Assembly: GCA_043228905.1 (NCBI GenBank)
Contig: JBHGNT010000011.1
Span: 1,984,001-2,048,000 of the forward strand
DNA length: 64,000 nt
Reading direction: 5' to 3'
From: Azolla caroliniana
Lineage: Eukaryota; Polypodiophyta
Both the position numbers and the translations under genes were made by a program. The notes under the pieces are model-generated. The model was not told the DNA's origin. It searched no databases and worked only from the letters and a program-made list of their open reading frames with translations. This document shows positions 9,608 to 19,825 of the stretch, piece after piece (the first letter of the stretch is position 1; every line of letters begins with the position of its first letter).

Positions 9608-10295
9608 TGGAAGGGGAAGGAGGGTGTTTAGAATTACCCCTCAATCATCATCAAGATAGGGATGACGCTATCATGACACAACAAGCAATACGAATGTATT
9701 GGGCGGAAAAAAGAAAAGAAAACATCGTCAATTGTTGAACGATACGAAAGCCACACTCACTAAAGGTAAAGATAGTATTGGTTGCGATATAGGTCTAAAT
9801 AACACTGAGAATGGAAGTAATGAGACTACTATCATAGAGAAAAAGGTTGTAGACTATTTCAATGTTCAAACCAAGCACATCAGCAATGAAGACAAGAAGG
9901 TAGTACTTTATGGAATATTAAATAATCCATCGATAAAGGAGTTAGTTCATTGTGATGGTCTTAATGCAAACATAACATCTATACTAGTAAATAATCTCCG
10001 TAATAGTTTCGTATCCATGAGCAGGTTAGAAGATGATCTTGTCTTAAAAAGGTCTAGTCTAATGATGTTACTTAATAGTGATGTTGACGATATTAACATC
10101 AGTGTGCTATCTAAGGTAATTGGTGTTAGTAAAAAAAGTGTGTACAATACATTGAACCAGATAGTTTCCTCGGGTGAACTTTTAACTTTAGATTTAAGAA
10201 ACAAGTTACACGATCAATTTCATAACGAATTTCTTCCTCTTAATTTCATAATAAAAAAAACGTGTTTTTTCTCCTCCCCCTTCCTTCTTTTATAG
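9608..10295 (+). CDS. Unrecognised protein, possible helix-turn-helix; frame runs into Gypsy-1 LTR
   Basis: An ATG at 9608 opens about 40 codons (including Q-Q-A-I-R-M-Y-W-A-E-K-R-K-E) before a stop near 9735. An overlapping frame from about 9699 continues openly to 10295, so one indel probably separates the two halves. The longer frame is charged and helical, with I-S-N-E-D-K-K-V-V-L-Y-G-I-L and V-L-S-K-V-I-G-V-S-K-K-S-V-Y-N, which reads like a helix-turn-helix. Codon-like sequence continues through 10157, where similarity to the right Gypsy-1 LTR begins; the shared D-L-R-N-K-L-H-x-Q-F-x-N-E-F is kept in both copies. I cannot name a family. It may be a transposase N-terminus, a captured host gene piece, or part of an unusual LTR. 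Confidence 0.4.
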
Positions 10296-10469
10296 ATGCT
10301 CCCATGCATATGATGCATGTGAGGGTACAACACATGCATAAATTGCATGTTTGCCATTTGGCGCTTATGTATTACATGTGGTGCATGATAACCATGTCAC
10401 TCATTTTAGCTCTCATGTATGAGAATTTACATGTAAAAGTACAATGATAGAAATATAATTTCAACTAAA

Positions 10470-10541
10470 TAGCATGGCTTAATGGTAAGCCAATTCACTC
10501 CTAACTTGGAGGTGCAAGGTTCGAATCCTTACTTGCCCTCC
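10470..10541 (+). repeat. tRNA-like module inside the left Gypsy-1 LTR
   Basis: Contains T-G-G-C-T-T-A-A-T-G-G-T-A-A-G-C-C (A box plus a possible D stem), a C-T-C-C/G-G-A-G hairpin in the anticodon position, and the B box G-G-T-T-C-G-A-A-T-C-C. The acceptor ends do not pair, so it is not a functional tRNA. It lies antisense to the retroelement. Confidence 0.55.
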
Positions 10542-10587
10542 TTGTATATGTATATATCTATATATATTTATATATTTATTTATCTAG

Positions 10588-10737
10588 TCGCCGGACGCCG
10601 GTTCGTCGGATGCCGTCGGTTACCGGTGCCTCGCCGGATGCCGTCGTCTCACCGGTGCCGCCGCCGGATGCCATCGCCGGATATCGTCGATTACCGGTGC
10701 CTCGCCGGATCACCGGCTCCATCGCCGGTCCGGTTTT
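10588..10737 (+). repeat. GC-rich minisatellite in left LTR
   Basis: Imperfect tandem units around C-G-C-C-G-G-A-T-G-C-C-G-T, standing out in AT-rich surroundings. The order of units differs from the right LTR copy at 17512-17680. Confidence 0.7.
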
Positions 10738-11117
10738 GGTTGGCCAAAACCCTTTACGAGTAGCTAGCCCACCTCCACTCTTAGTTCAAGTTACCTTGAA
10801 CTCTTTATGCTCCACACATAGACACAAAGATAATATCTTTTGCTCTACGTTATATATGATGAGAGCCGTATTTGTCGTGCCTATGTGGGATATCTCACAA
10901 TTTTCTCTTTTCCTTTCACAATCTTTATAACCTCATATCTTGACATTTAGTTGTCCGTTTCTCGTGTAATAAAGTGCATTCGAAACCTCCATCATTTTGT
11001 ACTTAGATATTAAATTTATTTAAAATGTTATGTTCACAATTATTGTATTATGTGATTTATACTCGATTTCGTACGTTTTATGGGATTTTCACACTATTGC
11101 CGAAAATCTTCACGACA

Positions 11118-11132
11118 TCCACCCCCACCAAA
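11118..11132 (-). promoter_or_regulatory. Gypsy-1 polypurine tract
   Basis: The minus strand reads T-T-T-G-G-T-G-G-G-G-G-T-G-G-A directly before the LTR start TGTCGTGAAG. This is the expected primer for plus-strand DNA synthesis. Confidence 0.75.
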
Positions 11133-11189
11133 CCGCACGTCCTCCAGTACGTGCCAAGAAGAGAGAAAGTGAGATTTCGGCTACGATGA

Positions 11190-12404
11190 TCAATTAGATT
11201 CCTCCATGTCTTCATTTACATCCACCCTATTATGTTCATCGTCAAGGTAATCGAGGTCAGGATCCTTGTCTTGCCTTTTAATGAAAATCTTTACTCTTTT
11301 TCCCGCAATGGGTATGGCCAACCTTGATCCGTCTAGTTCCGCAAGGTGGTATGTGGCATTATCGTTGGCACTTGTCACCACATACAGCCCGAACCATCCT
11401 CTTGCAAATTTCCTTGTTGTACTGTGTTGATTGTCAAGGGTGCTATCGTAAACCAAAACCCAATCCCCTTCTTCAATCTTCTTGGGACGAAGTCGATGCG
11501 TGTTGTCGAACCGAACCTTGTTCTTTACTCGGGCTGCCTTTATCATCTTTCGCGCTTTTTCTAAATCTTCAGGTCTTCTTTCAAGTTGCCTTATCCACGC
11601 CGCTAATAACTCTTCTCGGCTCATCTCGTTCTCCCACGGTATCGCTACCCATGAGGCGATCGTCCTTTCGATGGGCATAATCGGCTTTTGTCCATACATA
11701 AGCTCCGTCGGCATATACCCTATCACCGAGCTATGTGTCGTTCTATCGGCCCACAAGGCATAGGGTAATAGTCATGGCCAATTCCTGACTCGACCGTTGC
11801 ATGCCCATACGATGGCTTTAACGATAGGTCCATGCCCTCGCTCGATCTTCCCATTTGCTTCCGGATTGTAGGCAGTCGTGAGGGAGAGCTTCACGCCTAG
11901 TCTTTCGAAGAGCTCCGTCGCTTCCTGCGCATCCAACTCCCCTCGGTCGGCCACTATCTTCCCTACACATCCATATCGGCAAACAACATCTTCAAGTAGA
12001 AATTTGCAAACAGCTGAAGTCGTCTTATTTGTCAAGGCTCGTCCTTCCACTTGATTTGTCAAGTCTTCCCTTGCCAGCGCTAAGTACTTCATTTGTCCCA
12101 CTCCCATTGGCATTGAGACCAAATCCACCATCCATTTGAAGTGTATGGTGAGTGGGTATGTCGGCTTTAACTCATCACGATGACGTATATTTGAATATAC
12201 TTGGCAAGTTTCGCATGTGGACACGAAATGGAGTACATCTTTGTACATGCTTGGCCACCAGTACTTCTCCTTCAACTTTTCGAACGTCGCCCATGTTCCT
12301 CTATGACCTGCCCAAGCACTCTCGTGGAATTCGATCATCGGCGTCTCTTGCTCTTCTTTCTTTACCACCACTCGACGTGGTATTCTTGTCCTTCTTTTTG
12401 GATG
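11190..12404 (-). pseudogene. Gypsy-1 integrase
   Basis: Two main frames, 11772-12371 and 11190-11756, separated by single stops. A zinc-binding H-E-S-A-W-A-G-H...C-E-T-C-Q (HHCC) lies near 12215-12335. The DDE core follows: D of M-V-D-L-V-S-M near 12120, D of V-A-D-R-G-E near 11950, and E of P-E-A-N-G-K-I-E near 11860. The C-terminal part has G-D-W-V-L-V-Y, a GPY/F-like region, but I see no chromodomain. Stops near 11768 and 12403 make it non-functional as read. Confidence 0.85.
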
Positions 12405-13229
12405 TCACCAAAGGAATCCTCCCTTCAAGAAGTATCGGTAAGCTTTCTTTCGGATTCGTAGGGCCTCCTCCTTCGTCAACGAAGCATCTGTCGTCAATGT
12501 TCTTAGGAATCTACCGATGAGTAACCACTCCCCTTCGTACTCGTTCTTGTTGAAGGCGTGGAGGGTTTGCGTGTCCTGGTCTTCCGCCGACAATCGAGCC
12601 ATCTTGAAGAAGTCGAGGGCGACATCTTCATCTTCCAAAACCATGTTACTTCCATTTGAAAATCTTGCCCTCGACAGCATGTCAGCCATGGCGTTCTTCT
12701 TCCCTGCAATGTGACGGATCTCTGGGTTTAAAGACTTTATGTAGGCGATCCACCTTAGCATAGCAAGATCTGGGGTCGCACATCCCGAGACCATTCCGAG
12801 AATTGGGAGACAATCTGTCTCTATTATCACTTCTGACCCGATCAGGTAATCTTTGTCCGTCTTCATTGCCGACACAATACCCCAAAGTTCCCGCTTGACT
12901 TGGGCATATCTTTGTTGTCGTTCGCTGAGAACCTTTGCTCCAAACCGGACGGCATATCGCGCATTATCTTCACCTTCTTGATTGATGACCCACCCGATTC
13001 CGGTTGGGCTCGTACCTACGGTCATGTAAATTGGTTTCCCTTCGGCATAGTCGGCCTTCCTTAGTGCCGGAGCTTCAAGAAGTAGTTTCTTTAATCTTCG
13101 CATCGCCTTTGTGTGCTCGTCTCGCCATTCGAACTTTACTCTTTTCTTTAGTAGTCCATATAACGGTTCGGTGACATGAGCGTAGTGAGGAATCCATATA
13201 TCATAAAACGCGCAAGCTCCAAGGAACCT
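12405..13229 (-). pseudogene. Gypsy-1 RNase H
   Basis: Minus frame 12405-13103 with L-R-K-A-D-Y, T-G-I-G-W-V-I-N-Q-E and I-I-E-T-D-C-L-P-I-L typical of gypsy RNase H, and the conserved tail I-R-H-I-A-G-K-K-N-A-M-A-D-M-L-S-R near 12665-12715. The first catalytic Asp position reads V-G-T-S-P where V-D-T-S-P is expected, a further sign of decay. It continues from RT after a stop at 13230. Confidence 0.85.
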
Positions 13230-14503
13230 TCAAACCTCCGTTTGGTTTTCGCATTCTTCTTTCATGTCTTGGATTGCATTCACTTTGGATGGCAAGGCCT
13301 TTCGGCTGTATGCTCCATACAAGTGACCTACCACCAAGATCTCTGGTTGCCCGAATGCGGATTTTTCTCCCGAAAATGTCAAATTCGCATCTTTGAGCCT
13401 TTGAAGCACCTTCTCGCAATCTTTCATATGATCCGCAATGAACTTTCTACAACCTTCCTTATCTTTCGATTCATCTTTCTCCTCATCCGAACATCCTTTT
13501 ATCAGAATATCATCCAAGAATGGCATTGTGATGTCCGGAATGCAATCCTTCAAGACTTTATTCATGGCATTCACCATATGAGCCACCGAGTTCGTTGCGC
13601 CTTGGGGTAAGGTACACATCCGCACAAGCCGATCGGAGTCCTCATGGTTGTAATGTCCCGACTGTCGATCGCCAATTGGAATTGGTCATATCCGGAGTAG
13701 AGATCGCCAATGGAGTAGATGGACCGGCCCGCAAACGCTTCGGCAAATTCGTCCACCCTCGGACCGATTCCGGCATTTCGAATTGTCACCTTGTTGACGT
13801 GTTGAAGATCTTGGATGAATCGCAATGATCCATTCTTCTTCGGCACCGTGAACCACCTATTGGAATAAGGAGCATTCGACGGTTCTAGAATTCCCATACT
13901 CACCTTCTCCTTTAAGAGCTCAATCAGCTTCGGAAGGTGTGCTCTCGGAACCGGTATCGGTTTCAAATTCCAAGGCACATGAGGCACCGTGAAGATCACC
14001 ATCGACTCTATAACCTTTGGGTCGGCGCATCCGATTTCTCGTGGGAAGAATGCGAAAGCCTTCCCATGTCTCTCAAGCATATCGCGAAACATTCGCTCCT
14101 CTTCAGGGAGAAGGAAATCCTCCTTTCCAACTCGTAGCTTCCCCTTCCTCTCTTTGGTGAAGACATGACCTATCTTCTTCGGATCTCTTAAGCTTGGATC
14201 GTTAGCGACTTCCTTCATCTTTTGCCAGCTATCTTCTGGTAGTGGAACCGCAACTGGCTTGATCTTCTTATCCACCGTTTTATATTTCGTGTTGATGTCA
14301 GCTTCCTTCATCGAGATGCCACAACGGTATTCATCGATGATAGCGTACATGTTGACGGAGTTAACCGAAATCACGCGTTGGTTGTGAAGATAGCTCAAGT
14401 CCACGACGTCCTCGATTTCGCCGATGGTATCGTTAAATGAGGCTTCTTCCATAATATGAGTCACGAACTCTCCTTCTTCTATTATGTTCTCTTCTTTCAG
14501 CAT
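13230..14503 (-). pseudogene. Gypsy-1 reverse transcriptase
   Basis: Frame 13571-14503 runs from the spacer into RT (L-E-P-S-N-A-P-Y-S-N-R-W-F, I-Q-D-L-Q, G-D-L-Y-S-G-Y-D-Q-F). A frameshift near 13620 moves to the frame 13230-13625, with L-P-Q-G-A-T-N-S-V and a catalytic box F-L-D-D in place of the usual Y-x-D-D. After a stop at 13230 the frame resumes with R-F-L-G-A-C-A-F-Y, the usual start of the RNase H connector. Confidence 0.88.
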
Positions 14504-15131
14504 CTTCTCGAATTCTTGTATCCGGCACTTGTGCTTCTTGTCAGGTAGTACTAGTTTACATGCGCCACTAGGTGTGACACATTTGCTTCTCCTTGCAATC
14601 CACGCACTCTTCTTTCTTGTGGGGTCTTGTGATCGCTCAGACTATTTGTGCCCCATGCTTCAATATTCCGCTCTAAAAATCCGAGGATTCGCCTCCGAGA
14701 CTATCTTGATTCCTTTCATGATTAGCTCGCACCGTTAGGAATTGGACTGATCTTTGGTTGTCAAGACTCTTTATTCGTGTGAAGGCTGCTCCATTATCAA
14801 ACACTTTGGTCTCCATCCGAGATGATATAATATAAGGTTGCCCTAGGATGACAGGATGCGACGCCGATTCTTGTACGAAGAAGTGTTGATCCATCTCCAC
14901 ATCCCCGATCGTGACTTTGACATTGGGACAAGCTCCGTACAAGTCCTCCGTAGACTTTGTTGCCGCGCGAATCTTCCATCCCTGGTTTGTATTGATTGGC
15001 CATCTTCCCTTTTTGTAGAAGTCGGTTGACATGAGGTTGATCTCCGAGCCGTGGTCGATCAAGGCTACGACGGTCTCTTTCTTCTCCCCGATCTTCACCG
15101 GCGTCTCCGTTGTCGCTCATGCCCAATGAGG
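14504..15131 (-). pseudogene. Gypsy-1 aspartic protease and spacer
   Basis: Minus frame 14673-15098 contains A-L-I-D-H-G-S-E-I-N-L-M-S, the retropepsin active-site region with D-H-G in place of D-[S/T]-G, and V-I-L-G-Q-P-Y-I near 14820-14845. It is preceded by stops after the gag frame at 15132 and followed by a stop at about 14673; the spacer to RT is frameshifted. Confidence 0.75.
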
Positions 15132-16871
15132 TCAAGTGTAGTGGCTGTCCACCATATCTTCATCGATTTCGTCTCTTGCCATCGTTATGGCATTCGTTTT
15201 TGCTTTCTGCGGCTTCTCTTCTTCCTCGTCCGATTGTTGTCTCTTTCTCTTTACAAGGTCCACGATCGTGTGATGGAACTCCTTCTTCGTAATGCCAAGC
15301 AATTCCCTCAAGGACAAAGTTACGTGGCTATCAAGAACTCGTTCTTCGAGAATCTTCTTTAGGTCCGTCGTCTGCTCTATGTCCGACCTTAGCTTATAGG
15401 TAGGTATAGTCCTTGTCCTCCGAGCGGGGTCTTCGACACCAACCTTCACGGGCCGAACCGTTTCTTCAACTCGTATGCTCAGCTCCCCTTTTTGGCTTGA
15501 TTCTCGTTCCTCCGTTTGTAAAGGTCGACTCGTCTCCGCATCGTCCTTCTTTTTCGCGTTCCTTGTTTCATGTCTATTTGATGGGCCTTGCTCTTCTATT
15601 CTCTTTCTCTTTTCTTCGACGAACACCTCGTGGTTGTCGCACATCACCTCTGCGAGTATGGTGTTTTCGTCCACCGGATCCGACCACCCGGTTATGCTTT
15701 GCACGCTTCGGTCCGCAAGCTCTACCTCGTTCGATGTGACTTTTCCCTTCTTCTCATATTCGAGAACGGAAGTCCAAAACTTTGCTCCCACTCTAGCAGC
15801 TTCAGTCTTGTCTTTCCCGACTCTTATTCCGGCCGACGCAGCATAGTGCATCGCATCCACATGAGTCGCATCGGCATCCTCCATAGATTTCTTCATTCCT
15901 CCTCTTCCGAAATTCACCCGTAGGGGTCTTCTAGTCTCGCTTGAGCAGATCATGTTGTCCTCTATGTATATGATATTTTGTCGAATCGCCTCTCGAAGGT
16001 TCGCACAATCCCTTCTCATGTGGTCCATGCTATCGCACCACACGCATCTAAAGGGTTCTTTTCCTTTAGGGCCCCGACAATTCATCTTGGCTAGTATGAC
16101 CTTCTCGAACTTTATTGCTAGCTCTTCAATGATGTCGTCATCAATCTTCTTTTCTTCCACGTTACTTTGTCTTGGCGGCTCAGCTACTTTCGGCGGTCTT
16201 GCTTTCTCCGTGGTAGTCGATCCCGTCAAGTCGGTGTCATCAACCCATTGGTGACGCTTGTCGAGCCTATTGCATGCCCGCTTCACCGCGATCCAGTCTG
16301 CTACGAGCCCATTTGTTTGGGTATCATCTTCGAGAAGAGTCCCCAACTCCCGTCTATCCTTTATGTCCACAACCTTCAAGAAGTACAAAGTCTTGTCCTC
16401 TTCAAGCAACACTTGGTCCGTATTGGGGAGACGACTAAACATCTAGTCGAATTCGTCGTACACCCTCGAGACGCTCATCTTCTTATTCTTCTTCTCTATC
16501 CACTTCATCAGGGCATGTCGAGTCATCCTCGTTGAGTCTTCAGTCACAAACTCCGCTAGTATCGTTTTCTCGAACTCGGACCATGTTGTCTTACCTTCTT
16601 GAAGCTCGATGACGCGTCTTTGGATGTTGTTGGCGACAACTCTCTTGAAGCTTACGATTTGACGTGCCTCGGACACGTCCCTCTGATTCATCTCCCTTCT
16701 ATATGCATCAAGGAACTTCGTAACGTTCCTTCCATCGAATTGGCCCTCAAGCTCTACGACACGATCGACAGCCTTCTCCACGCTCGCGTCGTTGTCCCGA
16801 GATCTCATCATTTGCTCGACGATTCGCATCATCCTTTCGAGCTCTCCCGCTTGGTTGCTTGAGGACGCCAT
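15132..16871 (-). pseudogene. Gypsy-1 gag
   Basis: Begins with ATG at 16869-16871 (M-A-S-S-S-N-Q). Capsid-like region with G-Q-F-D-G-R-N-V-T-K-F-L near 16710-16750. One in-frame TAG at 16443-16445 splits it; the frame is otherwise continuous, so a CAG-to-TAG change is the simple explanation. A nucleocapsid knuckle C-V-W-C-D-S-M-D-H-M-R-R-D-C lies near 16010-16055. A long charged C-terminal region (Lys/Arg/Glu-rich) follows to 15132, ending before the protease. Confidence 0.85.
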
Positions 16872-17390
16872 CTCCAAGTATTAATCTCGACTTGATCCTT
16901 CCTACCACCTCTTTCACGCCAGGTTCACGACTTAATTATGTCGTGAAGATCCGTCACTACGCGCGGATCGTGAGGCGGAACCGTCGGGGTTCTGGACCGG
17001 AAGGATTCAAAGTCGGTACAAGCTTTGGCGAGAAAGTACTTAAGATAGATTGGGAAAGAGAGAAGTTGAGATTAAACGATTGAGAGAGATTGATTGAACT
17101 TTTATCTTTGGATTTAAGAAACAAGTTACACCATCAATTTGATAACGAATTTCTTCTTCTTAATTTCATAATAAATAAAAACCGTGTTTTTTCTCCTCCC
17201 CCTTCTTCTTTTATAGATGCTCCCATGCATATGATGCATGTGAGGGTACAACACATGCATAAATTGCATGTTTGCCATTTGGTGCTTATGTATTACATGT
17301 GGTGCATGATAACCATGTCACTCATTTTAGCTCTCATGTATGAGAATTTACATGTAAAAGTACAATGATAGAAATATAATTTCAACTAAA

Positions 17391-17462
17391 TAGCATCGCT
17401 TAATGGTAAGCCAATTCACTCCTAACTTGGAGGTGCAAGGTTCGAATCCTTACTTGCCCTCC
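17391..17462 (+). repeat. tRNA-like module inside the right Gypsy-1 LTR
   Basis: Second copy of the 10470-10541 module. It differs by a G-to-C change in the A-box word, while the B box G-G-T-T-C-G-A-A-T-C-C is unchanged. Confidence 0.55.
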
Positions 17463-17511
17463 TTGTATATGTATATATATATGTATATATATTTATATAT
17501 TTATTTATCTA

Positions 17512-17680
17512 GTCGTCGGACGCCGGTTCGTCGGATGCCGTCGGTTACCGGTGCCCCGCCGGATGCCGTCATCGGATGCCGCCGCCTCACCGTCGCCGGA
17601 TTGCCGTCGGGGTGTCTCACTGGCTCCGGATGCCGTCGGATTGCCGTCGGATGCCACTGGATCATCGCCGGTCCGGTTTT
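17512..17680 (+). repeat. GC-rich minisatellite in right LTR
   Basis: Units around G-C-C-G-T-C-G-G-A-T-G-C-C, arranged differently from the left copy at 10588-10737, showing copy-number change after insertion. Confidence 0.65.
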
Positions 17681-18059
17681 GGTTGGCCAAAACCCTTTAC
17701 GAGTAGCTAGCCCACCTCCACTCTTAGTTTAAGTTACCTTGAACTCTCTATGCTCCACACATAAACACAAAGATAATATCTTTTGCTCAACCTTATATAT
17801 GATGAGAACCGTATTTGTCATGCCTATGTGGGATATCTCACAATTTCTCTTTTCTTTTCACAAACTTTATACCCTCATATCTTGACATTTAGTTGTCCGT
17901 TTCTCGTGTAATAAAGTTCATTCGAAACCTCCATCATTTTGTACTTAGATATTAAATTTATTTAAAATGTTATGTTCACAATTATTGTATTATGTGATTT
18001 ATACTCGATTTTGTACGTTTTATGGGATTTTCACACTATTGCCGAAAATCTTCATGACA

Positions 18060-18922
18060 ACGTAGTGTGAGCTTTGTTGGTTCCCTTGTCCGGCCTTGCC
18101 GGATCCGAATTTATCTAAATCTGCACGCTTCTTCCAGCACTCGTTCTCACAATCACCCTTCCCTTGCCAGTTTCCGATGCCGTTTTGACTCCCCCTGCTT
18201 GTGGAGGGTCTGGATTTTCTCTCGGCATTATCTTCGTGCCTCCAGTTCTGCTCTTGTCGGTCGCCGCTATTGCGTGCCGACTCACCATGTCCTCCACGCC
18301 CACAGGGGTCGATCCGTCTCCGTGTACAGCATTCGGTTGTCTGATTGAGTGGCCCTTTACTCACTTGCGTGGTTTTCTTCTACCATGAGCATCAATTGCA
18401 GGTCAAAGAAGGACGGTGGCTTCTCCCGGGTGCAAATTTCCGTTCGGATTGGCCCATACCGGTGTCCTAGACCACCGACGCAAATCTGGACCATCTCGTC
18501 TTCATCCACTGTCACGTTGTTGAACCTGAACGCATCGCAAATCTCCTTGATCTTGGTGGTGTAATCGGAGACCGACATGTCCCGTTGCCGAATATTGTTG
18601 AGCTCTTGCCGGAGCTGCAACTTCTGAGTCATGGTACTTACAGCAAAAATCTTCCAGAGATTTTCCCAGGCCTCCTTTGGTGGTTTTGCATCTCTGATGT
18701 AGCCAAGCATCTGGTAGTGCACACAGGACGCGGGCAGTACAACACCCTGCTCGTTCCTTGTTCCCATACCGGAAAGTCCTTGTGTGCCGAATTCGGCGCT
18801 ACTTCATTCGCTCCTTCCACGTAGCTCTAATATCCATTCCCCATCAGGCACTAGTGCATTTTATACGATTAGGACGCATAGTTGCACCAGTCGAGCTTTT
18901 CTGTTTGAAGCGAGCTCGCCAT
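18060..18922 (-). pseudogene. Copia-C gag, truncated by Gypsy-1
   Basis: Copia gag on the minus strand starting at ATG 18920-18922 (M-A-S-S-L-Q-T-E-K-L-D). Three stops fall within the first 35 codons at positions that are Trp or Gln in the related Copia-A gag. The best open part, 18357-18767, has K-L-Q-L-R-Q-E-L-N-N-I-R-Q-R and E-M-V-Q-I-C-V-G-G-L, typical of the UBN2 gag domain. Sequence stops at Q-S-S-H-Y just after the zinc-knuckle region, where the Gypsy-1 LTR begins. The rest of Copia-C is not found left of Gypsy-1. Confidence 0.75.
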
Positions 18923-19012
18923 GCTTCTGTCCTCGGTATGTTCTTTTACCTGTGGTTAGGATTTGTCTTCAAAAACAAAACGCTTGTTGGCAGTAGAGGT
19001 TCTCAACCCTCG

Positions 19013-19025
19013 CACTCTAATACCA
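19013..19025 (-). promoter_or_regulatory. Copia-C primer binding site (decayed)
   Basis: The minus strand reads TGGTATTAGAG followed by T-G-C: one substitution from the Met-tRNA site, then divergence, immediately beside the LTR start at 19026. Confidence 0.6.
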
Positions 19026-19269
19026 TGTCAAAGTTAATATGCAGAAGCTTTGACAAACCGGTTTACCCGGATAGCAACAGAAAACAGAGAATGAAGGTTC
19101 AATGGAAGCTTAAGAACAGAGAATACAAAGGAGAGATAGAGAGAGCAGAAAGCATAAACTCAATTCAAAATAATAACACTCTAGACATAGAATGTGCTCA
19201 GTGAGCACTTTTATACTTCAATGCTCATACGAGCGACTGACACTAACTCCAAGGAATCTACCTATATAC
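19026..19269 (-). repeat. Copia-C 5' LTR, inner part
   Basis: Begins TGTCAAAG next to the primer site and shares G-T-G-C-T-C-A-G-T-G-A-G-C-A-C-T-T-T-T-A-T-A-C with the Copia-A LTRs. It is interrupted at 19269 by Copia-B and resumes at 30148. Confidence 0.7.
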
Positions 19270-19821
19270 TGTGAGGAATAGCAGGGAATACTGCTCAGCC
19301 ACAATCGATTCTTGAATCACTTCGATAAGAGTGCAACACAGGAATGGAAATAGACGTACACACAAAAGAGAGTACACAAGATGTTTACGTGGAAAACCCT
19401 AAATGGGAAAAACCACGGGAGCCCACAGACTCCGAACTATTACTATGAAGAGAAGGGGTACAATCAGATACTCATAGGTAGCGACCTCGAGCTCGGTTTC
19501 TTTGCTAGGAGGTGGTTACAACAGAGTATCACTTTGTATCACTCTACCTCTCTCTCTACCTCTCTCTCTCTATCGCTCTCTCTATACAACAGTTACAACA
19601 ACAATAACGACTACACATATAAAGTGATTTCCCTAAGTCATATTTATACTTATATGAACTTAGGGCTATTTACAAATATAGCCTCAATAGGCTTACTCAG
19701 AAACATATTTACAGATATGTCTTCTACATCCGGTTCTCACCGGGTCTTCTACATCCAGTTCTCACCGGGTCTTCTATGTGCGGTTCTCAAGATCCCATCC
19801 GGAGGGACCGAAATCCCAACA
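19270..19821 (-). repeat. Copia-B 3' LTR
   Basis: 552 bp from T-G-T-G-A-G-G-A-A-T to C-C-G-A-A-A-T-C-C-C-A-A-C-A, matching 29642-30147. It has an extra tandem copy of the T-C-T-T-C-T-A-C-A-T-C-C segment near 19720-19780 that the other LTR lacks. Flank 19265-19269 is TATAC against TGTAC at 30148-30152: a one-mismatch target duplication. A polypurine tract G-A-A-G-G-G-G-G-A-T-A-T on the minus strand lies at 19822-19833. Confidence 0.82.
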
Positions 19822-19825
19822 ATAT

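Larger units (their letters stand above)
10157..11117 (-). repeat. Gypsy-1 3' LTR (left copy, inner edge chimeric)
   Basis: Matches 17095-18059 over about 960 bp with scattered substitutions, small indels and a rearranged minisatellite. In element sense it starts TGTCGTGAAGATTTTC at 11117, just after the polypurine tract. Left of 10157 it no longer matches the right LTR, whose last 156 bp (16939-17094) are absent here; the unrecognised open frame occupies that position instead. Confidence 0.75.
16939..18059 (-). repeat. Gypsy-1 5' LTR
   Basis: 1121 bp bounded by TGTCGTGAAGAT at 16939-16950 and ATCTTCATGACA at 18048-18059, a 12-bp inverted repeat with one mismatch. Gag lies 67 bp to its left, so this is the 5' LTR of the minus-strand element. 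The primer site is not obvious: the only TGG nearby on the minus strand follows G-T-G-A-A-C-C and I cannot match it to a tRNA with confidence. The LTR interrupts the gag of Copia-C. Confidence 0.75.

Noticed and set aside
10470-10541. A functional tRNA gene
   Set aside because: A and B boxes are present, but the acceptor arms do not pair and the anticodon stem is irregular, so it is listed only as tRNA-like.
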